Assembly (NCBI GenBank): GCA_035456105.1
Contig: DATIDV010000030.1
Span: forward strand, 40,814-104,813
Direction of reading: 5' to 3'
From: Viridibacterium sp035456105
GTDB taxonomy: Bacteria > Pseudomonadota > Gammaproteobacteria > Burkholderiales > Rhodocyclaceae
Length of the DNA stretch: 64,000 nucleotides
Shown here: positions 25,994 through 34,172 of the stretch, one piece after another
Position numbering within the stretch: the first letter of the stretch is position 1
Layout: each line of letters opens with the position of its first letter
The notes under the pieces: generated by a model
What the model saw: the letters and a program-made list of their open reading frames with translations, nothing else
Told to the model about the DNA's origin: nothing
Databases searched by the model: none
Program-made: the position numbers and the translations under genes

Positions 25994-26397
25994 GGAAGGT
26001 TGCAGGGGGACGACTATTGAACAGTCACAAGCCTAGTCCAAAAGGTTGCTATCAGCAACCATTTGGTTTTGCCAAAAGATAAATTGTGTGGCGCCCAGGA
26101 AGGGTGGAGCGAAGACGATTCCCCTCTGGTGCGTCGTGTCATGCCATGGTCATGCGCGGATAATTCAATCGCCGGTTCGATAGCCTCGGTAGCTCCGTCC
26201 TGTCTGCTTTTGGGGCTTTGACTCTGTTTGTGCGTGCGCAAGACATTGAAGGCGCAAAAAAGTGCCCCGCCGTTTGCTGTTATGTGCGGTCGCGCAAACC
26301 TCAGCCTGTTTGCTGAGCGGAGCGAGGTGGCTTTGAGTGACAATCCGGGCACTCAAAATTGGAGCCCTTGACCCCCGTCAAGATTTGGAAAACTCAA
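25994..26397. other. Intergenic region before the hexuronate transporter
   Basis: 404 bases between divergent genes. It contains the inverted repeat at 26038-26066. A 112-aa reading frame crossing it (26014-26352, minus) has no start signal or family look. No tRNA or other RNA is convincing. Promoters for both flanking units must lie here. Confidence 0.5.
26038..26066. repeat. Inverted repeat upstream of the hexuronate transporter
   Basis: CCAAAAGGTTGC-TATCA-GCAACCATTTGG is a 12-bp inverted repeat with one mismatch, overlapping a second hairpin TTTGG-TTTTG-CCAAA to its right. No T-tract points to a terminator. It could be an operator for the divergent membrane-protein or transporter genes; it does not match the known ExuR/UxuR site. 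Confidence 0.4.
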
Positions 26398-27852
26398 ATG
26401 ACTGCAAAGCCTGTTACCGGAAAAATGACGAATTACAGATGGACCATCTGCGTCATGCTGTTTTTTGCTACGACCATCAACTACATGGACCGTCAGGTCC
26501 TGTCCTTGACGTGGAAGGACTTCATCGCGCCCGAGTTTCACTGGACCAATAGTGACTACGGAAACATCACGGCGCTTTTCTCCATTTTTTATGCCGGCTC
26601 CATGTTGTTTGCGGGTCGATTCGTAGATTGGCTCGATACCAAAAAAGGTTTTCTGTGGGCCATCGGTGTCTGGTCCGTGGGCGCAGTTCTCCATGCCTTT
26701 GCCGGAATTGCCACCTCCGGCATTGTTGCCGGTGAATGGCTGGTGGGATTTGAAGGGGCCAAGAACGCCATTGCGACAATTGGCGATGCGGGTCTGATTA
26801 CGACGGTGAGTATCAGCGTGTTCATCTTTGCCCGTTTTGTGCTGGCGCTGGGCGAGGCAGGAAACTTCCCGGCTGCGATCAAGACAACGGCAGAGTTTTT
26901 CCCGAAGAAAGACCGGGCGTTCTCGACCAGTATCTTCAACGCAGGCGCCACCGTCGGTGCGCTGCTGGCACCGCTCTCGGTTCCGGTGATTGCCAGACAT
27001 TACGGCTGGGAAATGTCGTTCGTGCTGATTGGCGCGCTCGGTTTTGTCTGGATGGGGTTCTGGCAGTTCATGTATCGCAAGCCACATGCACATCCGTCAG
27101 TGAACAAAGCTGAACTGGATTACATCAATCAGGACAAGATCGCCGAGACAAAAGCCAACAACAACGTCGAGGTTGTAGAGAAGAAGCTTTCTTTCGTCGA
27201 ATGCTTCAAATACAAACAAACTTGGGCGTTTGCCTTCGGCAAGTTCATGACAGACGGTGTGTGGTGGTTCTACCTGTTCTGGACGCCAGCCTACCTGAGC
27301 GACGTGTACGGACTGAGCTCTGACTCTGTCATGGCGCAGGTTCTGTTGTTTGTGCTCTACGGCATTACCTTGCTCTCTATCTTCGGCGGCTGGCTGCCCA
27401 CCTACTTTGTCGAAAAGAAGGGCATGGATCCTTATGCGGGTCGCATGCGCTCGATGCTGATCTTTGCATTCTTCCCGCTACTGGCGCTATTGGCCCAGCC
27501 ATTGGGGCATTACTCCTACTGGTTCCCGACCATCATCATCGGGCTCGCAGGTGCAGCGCATCAGGCATGGTCGGCAAATATCTTCTCGACGGTGAGCGAT
27601 ATGTTCCCCAAATCAGCTATTGCCACGGTGACGGGCATTGGCGGTATGGCGGGCGGTGTCGGCTCATTCCTGATCAACAAGGGTTCCGGTGCATTGTTTG
27701 ATTTCTCTGCAATCAATAACTGGCAGCTCATGGGCTTCGAAGGTATCAAGTCCGGTTACTTTGTCGTCTTCTCGATTTGCGCAGTGGCTTACCTTATCGG
27801 GTGGGCAGTCATGAAATCGCTGGTGCCGAAGTACAGCCCCATTACTGTGTAA
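26398..27852 (+). CDS. MFS hexuronate transporter, ExuT-like
   Basis: Proton-linked sugar-acid importer of the anion:cation symporter family, 484 aa. The ATG at 26398 follows GGAAAACTCAA; an upstream TTG is not used. The helix-1 segment TTINYMDRQVLSLT matches the N-Y-x-D-R signature of ExuT/GudP transporters, and RFVLALGEAGNFPAAIKTTAEFFP-type sequence (here 26839 onward) is the family's helix-4 motif. About 12 membrane segments are present, with an extended loop at about residues 120-140. Uptake of galacturonate or glucuronate fits the pectin enzymes of this window. Its codons use more A and T at third positions than the neighbours, a hint of transfer. Confidence 0.85.
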   Translation: MTAKPVTGKMTNYRWTICVMLFFATTINYMDRQVLSLTWKDFIAPEFHWTNSDYGNITALFSIFYAGSMLFAGRFVDWLDTKKGFLWAIGVWSVGAVLHAFAGIATSGIVAGEWLVGFEGAKNAIATIGDAGLITTVSISVFIFARFVLALGEAGNFPAAIKTTAEFFPKKDRAFSTSIFNAGATVGALLAPLSVPVIARHYGWEMSFVLIGALGFVWMGFWQFMYRKPHAHPSVNKAELDYINQDKIAETKANNNVEVVEKKLSFVECFKYKQTWAFAFGKFMTDGVWWFYLFWTPAYLSDVYGLSSDSVMAQVLLFVLYGITLLSIFGGWLPTYFVEKKGMDPYAGRMRSMLIFAFFPLLALLAQPLGHYSYWFPTIIIGLAGAAHQAWSANIFSTVSDMFPKSAIATVTGIGGMAGGVGSFLINKGSGALFDFSAINNWQLMGFEGIKSGYFVVFSICAVAYLIGWAVMKSLVPKYSPITV

Positions 27853-27875
27853 GTAGATCGGGTTTGCAACAAAAC

Positions 27876-27903
27876 AGCGCTCCGCTTTCGGGGCGCTTTT
27901 TTT
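27876..27903 (+). terminator. Terminator of the hexuronate transporter
   Basis: Hairpin AGCGCTCCG-CTTT-CGGGGCGCT followed by seven T, 23 bases after the stop codon. Confidence 0.85.
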
Positions 27904-27912
27904 GTGCGTGCC

Positions 27913-28437
27913 TCAAAGCAACGGCAGCTTTTCCATTGCTGATTTCGGTACGACCATGGACAGCGAGAAAAGCATATCCGGGCAGTCGTCAAAAGCGTGT
28001 TCATGTTCCGGGTTGAGCACGAACACCAGGCCTGCACTCAAGGACGTGACCCGCTCGGCAGGGCTGCGTGAATCGGGGATGCGCAGCGTGCCGCTACCGC
28101 TGAGTACGACGTGCAGGAAGGCGACGTATTCGCCATCCACCCAGAAGCCTTCGTCAATGTGTGGCGCGAGATTGGCGTAGCCCATCAGCGCAGCGTCGTG
28201 CATGTAGTTGTGCGACAAGCCCAGACGCGTGAGTAGAGCCTGGCCGAATCCGGTTTTGTCGGCGTCAAGTTGCCAGGCATCGCTGGATGGCAGCTTCGGA
28301 TTGTTTTCCGCGTAGTAGTGCACTTCGATCACGCCTCTGGCGGCGAAGTCGTCGCTGCGAGCAAGGCGAATGGCTGCGAGGTTTTGCGTCAGCTGCGCAG
28401 GGATGCCTATCTTGCCGAGAACGCGTACGGCGCTCAA
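27913..28437 (-). CDS. Protein with cupin / 2OG-oxygenase-like fold, function unknown
   Basis: 174 aa, soluble. A double-stranded beta-helix is suggested by strands around APHIDEGFWVDGEYVAFLHV and SAGLVFVLNPEHEHAF. The H-x-D in PHIDEG and the later histidines in EHEHAF could form a metal site, but the arginine that binds 2-oxoglutarate in true dioxygenases is not seen after the distal histidine. The start overlaps the stop of the DEAD-box helicase gene by 4 bases, so the two are co-transcribed. No known name. Confidence 0.55.
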   Translation of the reverse strand: MSAVRVLGKIGIPAQLTQNLAAIRLARSDDFAARGVIEVHYYAENNPKLPSSDAWQLDADKTGFGQALLTRLGLSHNYMHDAALMGYANLAPHIDEGFWVDGEYVAFLHVVLSGSGTLRIPDSRSPAERVTSLSAGLVFVLNPEHEHAFDDCPDMLFSLSMVVPKSAMEKLPLL

Positions 28438-29675
28438 TCTTCTGCTGCCCGCGCAGCTGCTTCGCGCAGCTTGTCCTTCTTGCTCTTGCGTTTGCCCTTG
28501 ACGCCGCCGTTGGGCGAAGTGGGGCTTGGCTCTTCGGTGGGTTCAAAGCCTTCGATGATTTCGCGTGCAAGCGCAAAGCCGAGCCGCTTTTCAATGAGAC
28601 GGAAGTGCGCTTCGGCGTCGGCCGTGATGAAGCTCAGGGCCGTGCCGGATTCGCCCGCACGACCGCAACGACCAATGCGATGTGCATAGTCGGCGGCAGC
28701 GCGCGGCAGATCGTAGTTGACGACGACGGGCAGGCGGGCGATGTCGAGACCGCGAGCAGCCAGATCGGTGGCGACAAGTACATGAAGTTCTTCCGCCTTG
28801 AAGGCGGCGAGCACTTCGCTGCGCGCGCCCTGACTCATCTCGCCATGCAAAGGCGCGGCCTGGATGCCACGCCGGGCGAGCTTGTCGGCCACCAGCTCGC
28901 AGGCGTACTTGGTGGCAACGAACACGAGGACGCGTGTCCAGCCCTTCTGTTTGACCATTTGCAGTAGCAGCGCCGTGCGGCGTTTGCTGCCGACTTGGAT
29001 CGCGCGCTGGCTGATGTCGGGCCTGTCGGCGACTTCTTCGATGCGCGTCGGCTCGTGCAACAAGGCATTGGCCAATGCCTGCACGTCAGGGGGCAGCGTT
29101 GCAGAGAAGAGGAGGTTCTGGCGCTGTTCTGGCAACAGGCCAAGGATGCGTTGCAGCTCTTCGGCAAAGCCTGCATCGAGCAGGCGGTCGGCTTCATCAA
29201 GCACCAGCGTCTTGATGCTCGCCAGCGTGAGTGCGTTGTGATCGAGCAGGTCGAGCAGGCGGCCGGGTGTGGCGACGACGATGTCTGCGCCGCCACGCAA
29301 GGCAATCATCTGCGGGTTGATGGAAACACCGCCGAAGGCCACGACGACCTTCACGGGCGGAGAAATATGTTTGGCGAACGCCCGTAGTGCCTCGCCGGTC
29401 TGCATGGCGAGTTCGCGCGTGGGTGCGAGGATCAGCGCATGCGCCGGGCGCGGCGCGCGGAAGCGCGGCTTGCGGTTGATGCCTTCGAGTTGCTGCAGGA
29501 TCGGCAGGGCAAAGGCAATCGTCTTGCCCGAGCCGGTCGGTGCGGAGCCAAGCACGTCTTCGCCGCGCAGCGCGGCCGGAATGGCCGCGGCCTGAATTGC
29601 GGTGGGGGCGCTGAAATCGTGCTCATCAAGAGCGCGCAGCAGGGTAGGCGACAGGCCCAGAGAGGTGAAAGACAT
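28434..29675 (-). CDS. DEAD-box ATP-dependent RNA helicase
   Basis: 413 aa from the ATG at 29675 (frame open to 29714). Motifs in order: Q motif (TAIQAAAIP), I (SAPTGSGKT), Ia (PTRELAMQ), II (VLDEADRLLD), III (SAT), V (ATDLAARGLDI) and VI (HRIGRCGR). The 50-residue tail is rich in lysine and arginine (GGVKGKRKSKKDKLREAAAR). This layout fits SrmB/RhlE-type helicases that help ribosome assembly or RNA turnover. The exact orthologue is not decided. Confidence 0.92.
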   Translation of the reverse strand: MSFTSLGLSPTLLRALDEHDFSAPTAIQAAAIPAALRGEDVLGSAPTGSGKTIAFALPILQQLEGINRKPRFRAPRPAHALILAPTRELAMQTGEALRAFAKHISPPVKVVVAFGGVSINPQMIALRGGADIVVATPGRLLDLLDHNALTLASIKTLVLDEADRLLDAGFAEELQRILGLLPEQRQNLLFSATLPPDVQALANALLHEPTRIEEVADRPDISQRAIQVGSKRRTALLLQMVKQKGWTRVLVFVATKYACELVADKLARRGIQAAPLHGEMSQGARSEVLAAFKAEELHVLVATDLAARGLDIARLPVVVNYDLPRAAADYAHRIGRCGRAGESGTALSFITADAEAHFRLIEKRLGFALAREIIEGFEPTEEPSPTSPNGGVKGKRKSKKDKLREAAARAAED

Positions 29676-30039
29676 GGGCGATATTGAAGAAGTGTAGGGG
29701 CCGATGATAAGCAAGTCCGCGGCCTGCGTCAGATTTGCGTGTACGTCGGTCTTTCTCTTCAGAGAAGAAGTGCGCTCAATGTCGCGCAGGAATGCCTCCG
29801 TGCCGCAGGGGCAGCGGAATTCTATCCAACGCAGCTGTAGACGTTCGTTGCAGGCGCGGCGTGCGATGAATTAACGAAGACGATGGTGAGGCTGGCTTCA
29901 AAAGTGTGATTCAATCCAGCGCAAGCGAGAATGCATATGGAATGACGAAATGCATCGCCAGGCATTCTATTCGCGGGTCAAAATGGGCCGGTACGCCGTG
30001 CCTGTTCTGGCAAACCTTCTTTCTACATACTCGTCCGCC
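29676..30039. other. Intergenic region between helicase and hydrolase
   Basis: 364 bases between divergent genes. A CTTTCTCTTCAGAGAAGAAG-type short hairpin lies near 29752-29771. No gene, no clear promoter boxes and no known operator are seen. The reading frame of the hydrolase extends back to 29950 but without a signal sequence there. Confidence 0.45.
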
Positions 30040-30918
30040 ATGATTAAACTCATCTTGTCGTTGGTGCTGTTGCTCTCATCCCTGGTCTCCAGCGCGGCGG
30101 AGAATTCGATCAACGAGAAGGTGTTGATCCCGTTCCGGAACTACCAGATCGTTACCTACATCTATCGTCCGAAAACCGGTGCGACAAACTTTCCCGTTGT
30201 CATTTTCTCGCATGGGCGGGCCGCCTCTGCAGAGGGGCGTGCCAAGGTCGATCAGCCTGAGCAAAGCATTCTCGACTTCTGGTTGAAGCGTGGTTTTGCG
30301 GTTGTTGCAGCAGTGCGTCCGGGTTATGGCGCGACGGCTGGTGGCGACCGGGAGGTGCATGGTTCACGTTGGGTGGAGGGGCCAGCCCGGACGTTCGTAT
30401 GCGAAGGCAAGGCGGATTTTCTGACCGTGGCGGAGAAGTCTGCGGAGGCCGTGAGCAAGGTCATCGAATGGTCGCAGTCCCAAGCCTGGGCTGATCGCAA
30501 GCATGTGCTCGTGGTGGGGCAATCCGTTGGCGGGCTGGCGACCGTTGCGCTCACGACGAAGCAGATTGACGGTGTTGTCGGTGCGATCAACTTTGCGGGG
30601 GGCTCCGGCGGGGACCCCAAGCAGTCACCAGGAGCGAGCTGCAGACCCGACGTCATGGCTGCGCTGTATCGCAGCTATGGCGCGAAGGCAGCGATTCCCT
30701 CGCTATGGCTCTACAGCCGTAACGATCAGTTCTGGGGCGAGACGGCGCCGCCCGCATGGCATGCGGCGTTTGCAGAGGGCGGCAGCGATACGCGGTTCTT
30801 CCATGCACCCGCCGTGTTCAATCACGATGGACATCAACTCATGCTGTTCGGTGCGAACTACTGGGAGCCGGAGGTCGACGCGTTCTTGCGCAAGCTTGGC
30901 CTGGTGGCATTGCAGTGA
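30040..30918 (+). CDS. Secreted alpha/beta hydrolase, dienelactone hydrolase-like
   Basis: 292 aa from the ATG at 30040, where a signal peptide begins (MIKLILSLVLLLSSLVSSAA). The alpha/beta fold shows VVIFSHGRAAS (oxyanion region), VVGQSVGGLATVAL (nucleophile Ser in GQSVG) and a C-terminal HDGHQLMLFG carrying the likely catalytic His. The acid is probably in WLYSRNDQFWG. Periplasmic or secreted esterase of unknown substrate; a role on acylated plant sugars is possible but only by context. Confidence 0.7.
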   Translation: MIKLILSLVLLLSSLVSSAAENSINEKVLIPFRNYQIVTYIYRPKTGATNFPVVIFSHGRAASAEGRAKVDQPEQSILDFWLKRGFAVVAAVRPGYGATAGGDREVHGSRWVEGPARTFVCEGKADFLTVAEKSAEAVSKVIEWSQSQAWADRKHVLVVGQSVGGLATVALTTKQIDGVVGAINFAGGSGGDPKQSPGASCRPDVMAALYRSYGAKAAIPSLWLYSRNDQFWGETAPPAWHAAFAEGGSDTRFFHAPAVFNHDGHQLMLFGANYWEPEVDAFLRKLGLVALQ

Positions 30919-30971
30919 CGAGCGCCGGATCTGGTCTTGTGGTCGCGCGTCGCAGCAAGTGCTGATATGGA

Positions 30972-30999
30972 AAAGCCCTGCCATTGAGCAGGGCTTTTT
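30972..30999 (+). terminator. Terminator of the hydrolase gene
   Basis: Hairpin AAAGCCCTG-CCATTGAG-CAGGGCTTT with a T-run. The IS element at 31004 is inserted directly behind it, and the target duplication TTTTCATT begins inside the T-run. Confidence 0.85.
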
Positions 31000-31003
31000 C
31001 ATT

Positions 31004-31031
31004 GGCTCTGTTTGCGATCGTTGTTGGTTTT
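31004..31031 (+). repeat. Left terminal inverted repeat of the IS1595 element
   Basis: 28 bp starting GGCTCTGTTTGCG and ending GTTGGTTTT, matching the complement of 31942-31969 except at a few inner positions. Confidence 0.9.
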
Positions 31032-31075
31032 GCTATGTTGAAATCAAGATTGGGTGAAGTGAAGGAGGATGCATC

Positions 31076-31943
31076 ATGGATGCCAAATCATTCCGAACCT
31101 GGCTTGGTCAGCTTGAGCAACTGACGCCCGCACAACGACGGCGCGCGCGCCAAGCACTGAATCCGCAAACGCCTCCTCCTGCCGAGCAGGCCGTCGCATT
31201 GGCCAACGATCGCGCCCACGTGTTGCACGCCTGCCCTCACTGCTTGGGCGGACACATCCAACGGTGGGGGCGGGTGCGCGGTGTGCAGCGCTATCGTTGC
31301 TGCCAATGTGCCAAGACATTCAACGCACTCACGGGAAGCGCACTGGCTCACCTCAAACGGCGCGACGCCTGGCTCGGTTACGCCAAGACGATGCTCGAGG
31401 GGCTGAGTGTGCGGGCCGCCGCCCGCGCGGCAGGCGTGGATCGCACGACCGCCTTTCGCTGGCGCCATCGCCTTTTGCAACACCCGGCCCAAGAGCGGGA
31501 CACTGAATTGAGCACGATTGTCGAAGCGGATGAAACCTACTTCCTGGAGTCGTTCAAAGGTCAGCGCCAATTGACGCGACCGGCACGACACCGGGGCGGC
31601 CACGCGGCCAAACGAGGTTTGTCTGCGGAGCAAATCCCGGTGCTGGTCATGCAAGACAGGCAAGGTCATCACTTCGAAGCGGTCCTCCCAAAGGCCGACA
31701 AGGCCACGCTGGGGAATCTACTGCTGCAGGTGCTCGCCCCGCAGTCCGTGCTGTGCTCCGATGGCGCCGGGGTTTATCGCGAGCTCGCGCGTGACCTATG
31801 ACTCACGCCTCAAGGGCTGGATGCGCCGATTCCATGGCGTGGCCACCAAGTATCTGCCCAGCTATCTGGGCTGGCGCCGTCTCATTGAACGCAGCGGACC
31901 TGATTTCACGCCGGAATTACTGCTTCGTCATGGCATCGGATAA
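31076..31943 (+). pseudogene. IS1595-family transposase, internal deletion with frameshift
   Basis: The first frame (31076-31801) encodes an N-terminal zinc ribbon (CPHCLGGHIQRWG ... CCQCAKTF), a helix-turn-helix (LSVRAAARAAGVDRTTAFRW) and the start of the ISXO2-like catalytic domain (VEADETYFLES, VLCSDGAGVYREL). It then stops. The end of the family protein (YDSRLKGWMRRFHGVATKYL, YLGWRRLIERS) resumes in another frame from about 31793 to 31943. Compared with full-length relatives, about 40 codons between the DGAGVYR and YDSRLKGW blocks are missing. The product would lack the conserved middle of the catalytic domain, so the gene is very likely dead. Confidence 0.9.
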
Positions 31944-31969
31944 AACCAACCATTAACGCGAACAGAGCC
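31942..31969 (-). repeat. Right terminal inverted repeat of the IS1595 element
   Basis: 28 bp; read inward it starts GGCTCTGTTCGCG and ends GGTTGGTTTT. The 8 bases outside (TTTTCATT) equal those outside the left end. Confidence 0.9.
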
Positions 31970-32022
31970 TTTTCATTTGCGGAGTTGGACTGAAGGGGGC
32001 TGCGCCGCAGGGCTTGTCGAGC

Positions 32023-32844
32023 TTACCCCCGGCGGTACTGGTTGATGTCGTCACGTGTTGCGATTGCCGCCTTGCGTGCGGCGTCGGCGAAATCTTCGCC
32101 CTTGCCTGCGTACAGAATCGCACGTGAAGAATTGATCATGAGCCCCGCGCCCGCCGCTGTCTTGCCTGCGTTGACGGTGGCCTTCACGTCGCCGCCCTGC
32201 GCACCGATACCTGGTACGAGTAGCGGCATGTCGCCGATGAGGCTGCGCACGTCGGCGAGTTCTTGCGGGAAGGTGGCGCCGACGACCAGCGCAGCTTGTC
32301 CATGCGGATTCCACTTTTCGGCAACCAGCGAGGCGATGTGCTGGTACAGCTTCCTGCCGCCAGCGACTTCCAGATTCTGCAGATCCGAGCCGCCGGGATT
32401 GGAGGTGCGACACAGCACGATGAGGCCGCATTCCGGATACGCGAAGTAGGGCTCGACCGAGTCGAAGCCCATGTAGGGATTCACCGTCAGCGCATCGGCC
32501 TGGTAGCGTTCGAAGGCTTCGCGCGCGTACTGCGCAGCGGTGGCGCCGATGTCGCCGCGCTTGGCGTCGAGAATGACGGGCACATCCGGATGATTGAGGT
32601 GGATGTAATCGATCAGCGCTTCGAGTTGCTCTTCCGCGGACTCGCCCGCGAAGTAGGCGATTTGTGGTTTGAAGGCGCAAACGAGATCGGCGGTGGCATC
32701 GACGATACCCTTGCAGAACTCATAAATGGCGTCGGGCTTGCCTTGCAGGTGGGCGGGGAACTTGCTGAGATCTGGATCGAGGCCGACGCACAGCAGCGAG
32801 TTGTTGCGCGCCCAGGCGGCCTGGAGGTCTTGGATGAAGCTCAT
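32023..32844 (-). CDS. pyrF: Orotidine 5'-phosphate decarboxylase
   Basis: Makes UMP from OMP in pyrimidine synthesis, 273 aa. It is the longer, type 2 form of the enzyme (LLCVGLDPDLSKFPAHL, with VILDAKRGDIGATAAQYA holding the catalytic Lys/Asp set). LVPGIGAQGGDVKATVNAG is the phosphate-binding end. The terminator at 32909-32944 separates it from the exbD operon, so it has its own promoter in the short gap. Confidence 0.95.
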   Translation of the reverse strand: MSFIQDLQAAWARNNSLLCVGLDPDLSKFPAHLQGKPDAIYEFCKGIVDATADLVCAFKPQIAYFAGESAEEQLEALIDYIHLNHPDVPVILDAKRGDIGATAAQYAREAFERYQADALTVNPYMGFDSVEPYFAYPECGLIVLCRTSNPGGSDLQNLEVAGGRKLYQHIASLVAEKWNPHGQAALVVGATFPQELADVRSLIGDMPLLVPGIGAQGGDVKATVNAGKTAAGAGLMINSSRAILYAGKGEDFADAARKAAIATRDDINQYRRG

Positions 32845-32908
32845 GGGGAAATCCTGCGGAGAGAGTTGCGCAAGTTTACCGCATCGCCATAACCCTTAAA
32901 TCGGACAG

Positions 32909-32944
32909 CAAAAAACAAAGGCGCCGGGTATAAGCGGCGCCTTT
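32909..32944 (-). terminator. Terminator of the siderophore-uptake operon
   Basis: On the minus strand, hairpin AAAGGCGCC ... GGCGCCTTT is followed by GTTTTTTGC. It lies just after the exbD stop codon. Confidence 0.85.
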
Positions 32945-32966
32945 GCGTGTTTCGCCTTAAAGACTG

Positions 32967-33395
32967 CTACTTTTCCGGCGTGCTGACGAACCCGAGCTTG
33001 GTGAGCCCGGCACGTGCCGAGGCGGCCATGATGCGTGCGACGGTTTCGTACGAGGTCGTGCGGTCGAAGCGGAACTGCAACTGCGGGGCCTGTGCCGGGT
33101 CGGTGACAGCCTTGCCTGCGGCCATCAGACGCTCATTGAGCGCGGCCTCGGCGATTGCTTCGCCGTCCCAGTACATTGTGCCCTTGTCATCCACCGCGAT
33201 TTCGATCTTCTGCGGCGGCTGCTCGTTCTCGGCGCTCGAGGCCTTGGGCAGGTCCACCTTTACCGCGTGCGTTAGTAGCGGGGCGGTGAGGATGAAGATC
33301 ACCAGCAGCACCAGCATCACGTCGATCAGCGGGACCATGTTGATCTCCGCCATCGGCGCGGTATTGCCCTGTTTGTTGAAACCACCGAAGGCCAT
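32967..33395 (-). CDS. exbD: Biopolymer transport protein ExbD
   Basis: Part of the TonB-ExbB-ExbD proton-driven energy coupler, 142 aa. One N-terminal membrane helix (MVPLIDVMLVLLVIFILTAP) holds the functional Asp; the rest is periplasmic with the usual C-terminal FDRTTSYETVARIMAAS. Its first codon overlaps the exbB stop. Last gene of the operon before a terminator. Confidence 0.94.
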   Translation of the reverse strand: MAFGGFNKQGNTAPMAEINMVPLIDVMLVLLVIFILTAPLLTHAVKVDLPKASSAENEQPPQKIEIAVDDKGTMYWDGEAIAEAALNERLMAAGKAVTDPAQAPQLQFRFDRTTSYETVARIMAASARAGLTKLGFVSTPEK

Positions 33396-34126
33396 TACAC
33401 AGCTCCCGCGATGTTGCGGATCTTGGTCGCGCTAGGCGTCTGGGCGACTTGCGAGCCGGTGGTCAGGTACGAGAACAGGTCATGCGCAAACGCATCCAGA
33501 CGCGCCATGGTGACGCGGTTGGCACGCGTAAATGCGTTGTAGCCGATGACGGCAGGCAGCGCCACGGCGAGGCCGAGGCCGGTCATGATCAGTGCCTCGC
33601 CGACCGGGCCCGCGACCTTGTCGAGCGTGCCGGCACCCGACATGCCGATTGCCACCAGTGCGCCATACACCCCCCACACCGTGCCGAGCAGCCCCACGAA
33701 CGGTGCGGTGGCGCCGACCGTGGCGAGGTAGGTCAGGCCGTTTTCGAGTTCCGAGGTTTCTTCGTCGAGCACCTTGCGCATGCTGCGTGTCAGCGAGTCG
33801 TTCAGCGAGCCCGCATCGCCGATCTTGCCGCCCGCGCGGTCATGGTGCTCGGCGGTGTACAGCGCGTGGCTGGTCAGGTGCGAGAAGGGCTCGTGTGCGC
33901 CGTGCGTGGCGATTTCGTTCTTCACTTCTTCGATGGTCGTGGCATTCCAGAACAGCTCTACGAAGCGCTCGCTGGCACGGCGCTGGCGAAAGTGGTTCAC
34001 GGCCTTGGCGACGATGAAATACCAGGAGACCAGTGACATGAGGGCGAGGAGGATGAAGAGTGTCTTGCCCAAGCCATCGGTGTGCGCAAGGAAGTGGGAA
34101 AAGCCCAGGGTTTGTTCGGTTGGCAT
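33395..34126 (-). CDS. exbB: Biopolymer transport protein ExbB (MotA/TolQ family)
   Basis: Inner-membrane proton-channel subunit, 243 aa. Three membrane helices: LFILLALMSLVSWYFIVAKA, LATVGATAPFVGLLGTVWGV and GLGLAVALPAVIGYNAF. The GLLGTVWG and ALPAVI motifs are those of the family. SD AGGAA precedes the ATG. It sits between tonB and exbD, 46 bases after tonB. Confidence 0.94.
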   Translation of the reverse strand: MPTEQTLGFSHFLAHTDGLGKTLFILLALMSLVSWYFIVAKAVNHFRQRRASERFVELFWNATTIEEVKNEIATHGAHEPFSHLTSHALYTAEHHDRAGGKIGDAGSLNDSLTRSMRKVLDEETSELENGLTYLATVGATAPFVGLLGTVWGVYGALVAIGMSGAGTLDKVAGPVGEALIMTGLGLAVALPAVIGYNAFTRANRVTMARLDAFAHDLFSYLTTGSQVAQTPSATKIRNIAGAV

Positions 34127-34172
34127 ATGCGTGATGTTCCTGTGATGACTGATCTAAGGTGTTCTGAAGCGT

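Larger units (their letters stand above)
31004..31969 (+). mobile_element. IS1595-family insertion sequence with inactivated transposase
   Basis: 966-bp element. Terminal inverted repeats of 28 bp (31004-31031 and 31942-31969) both begin GGCTCTGTT when read inward and end TTGGTTTT, with a few mismatches. Directly repeated TTTTCATT flanks it (30996-31003 and 31970-31977), an 8-bp target duplication as expected for the IS1595 family. The single transposase gene is broken by an internal deletion. The ends are therefore intact and could be moved by a related transposase supplied elsewhere. Confidence 0.93.

Noticed and set aside
26160..26215. Possible tRNA (GGTTCGATAGCC resembles a T-loop)
   Set aside because: No acceptor stem, no D-stem and no anticodon arm could be paired around it on either strand.
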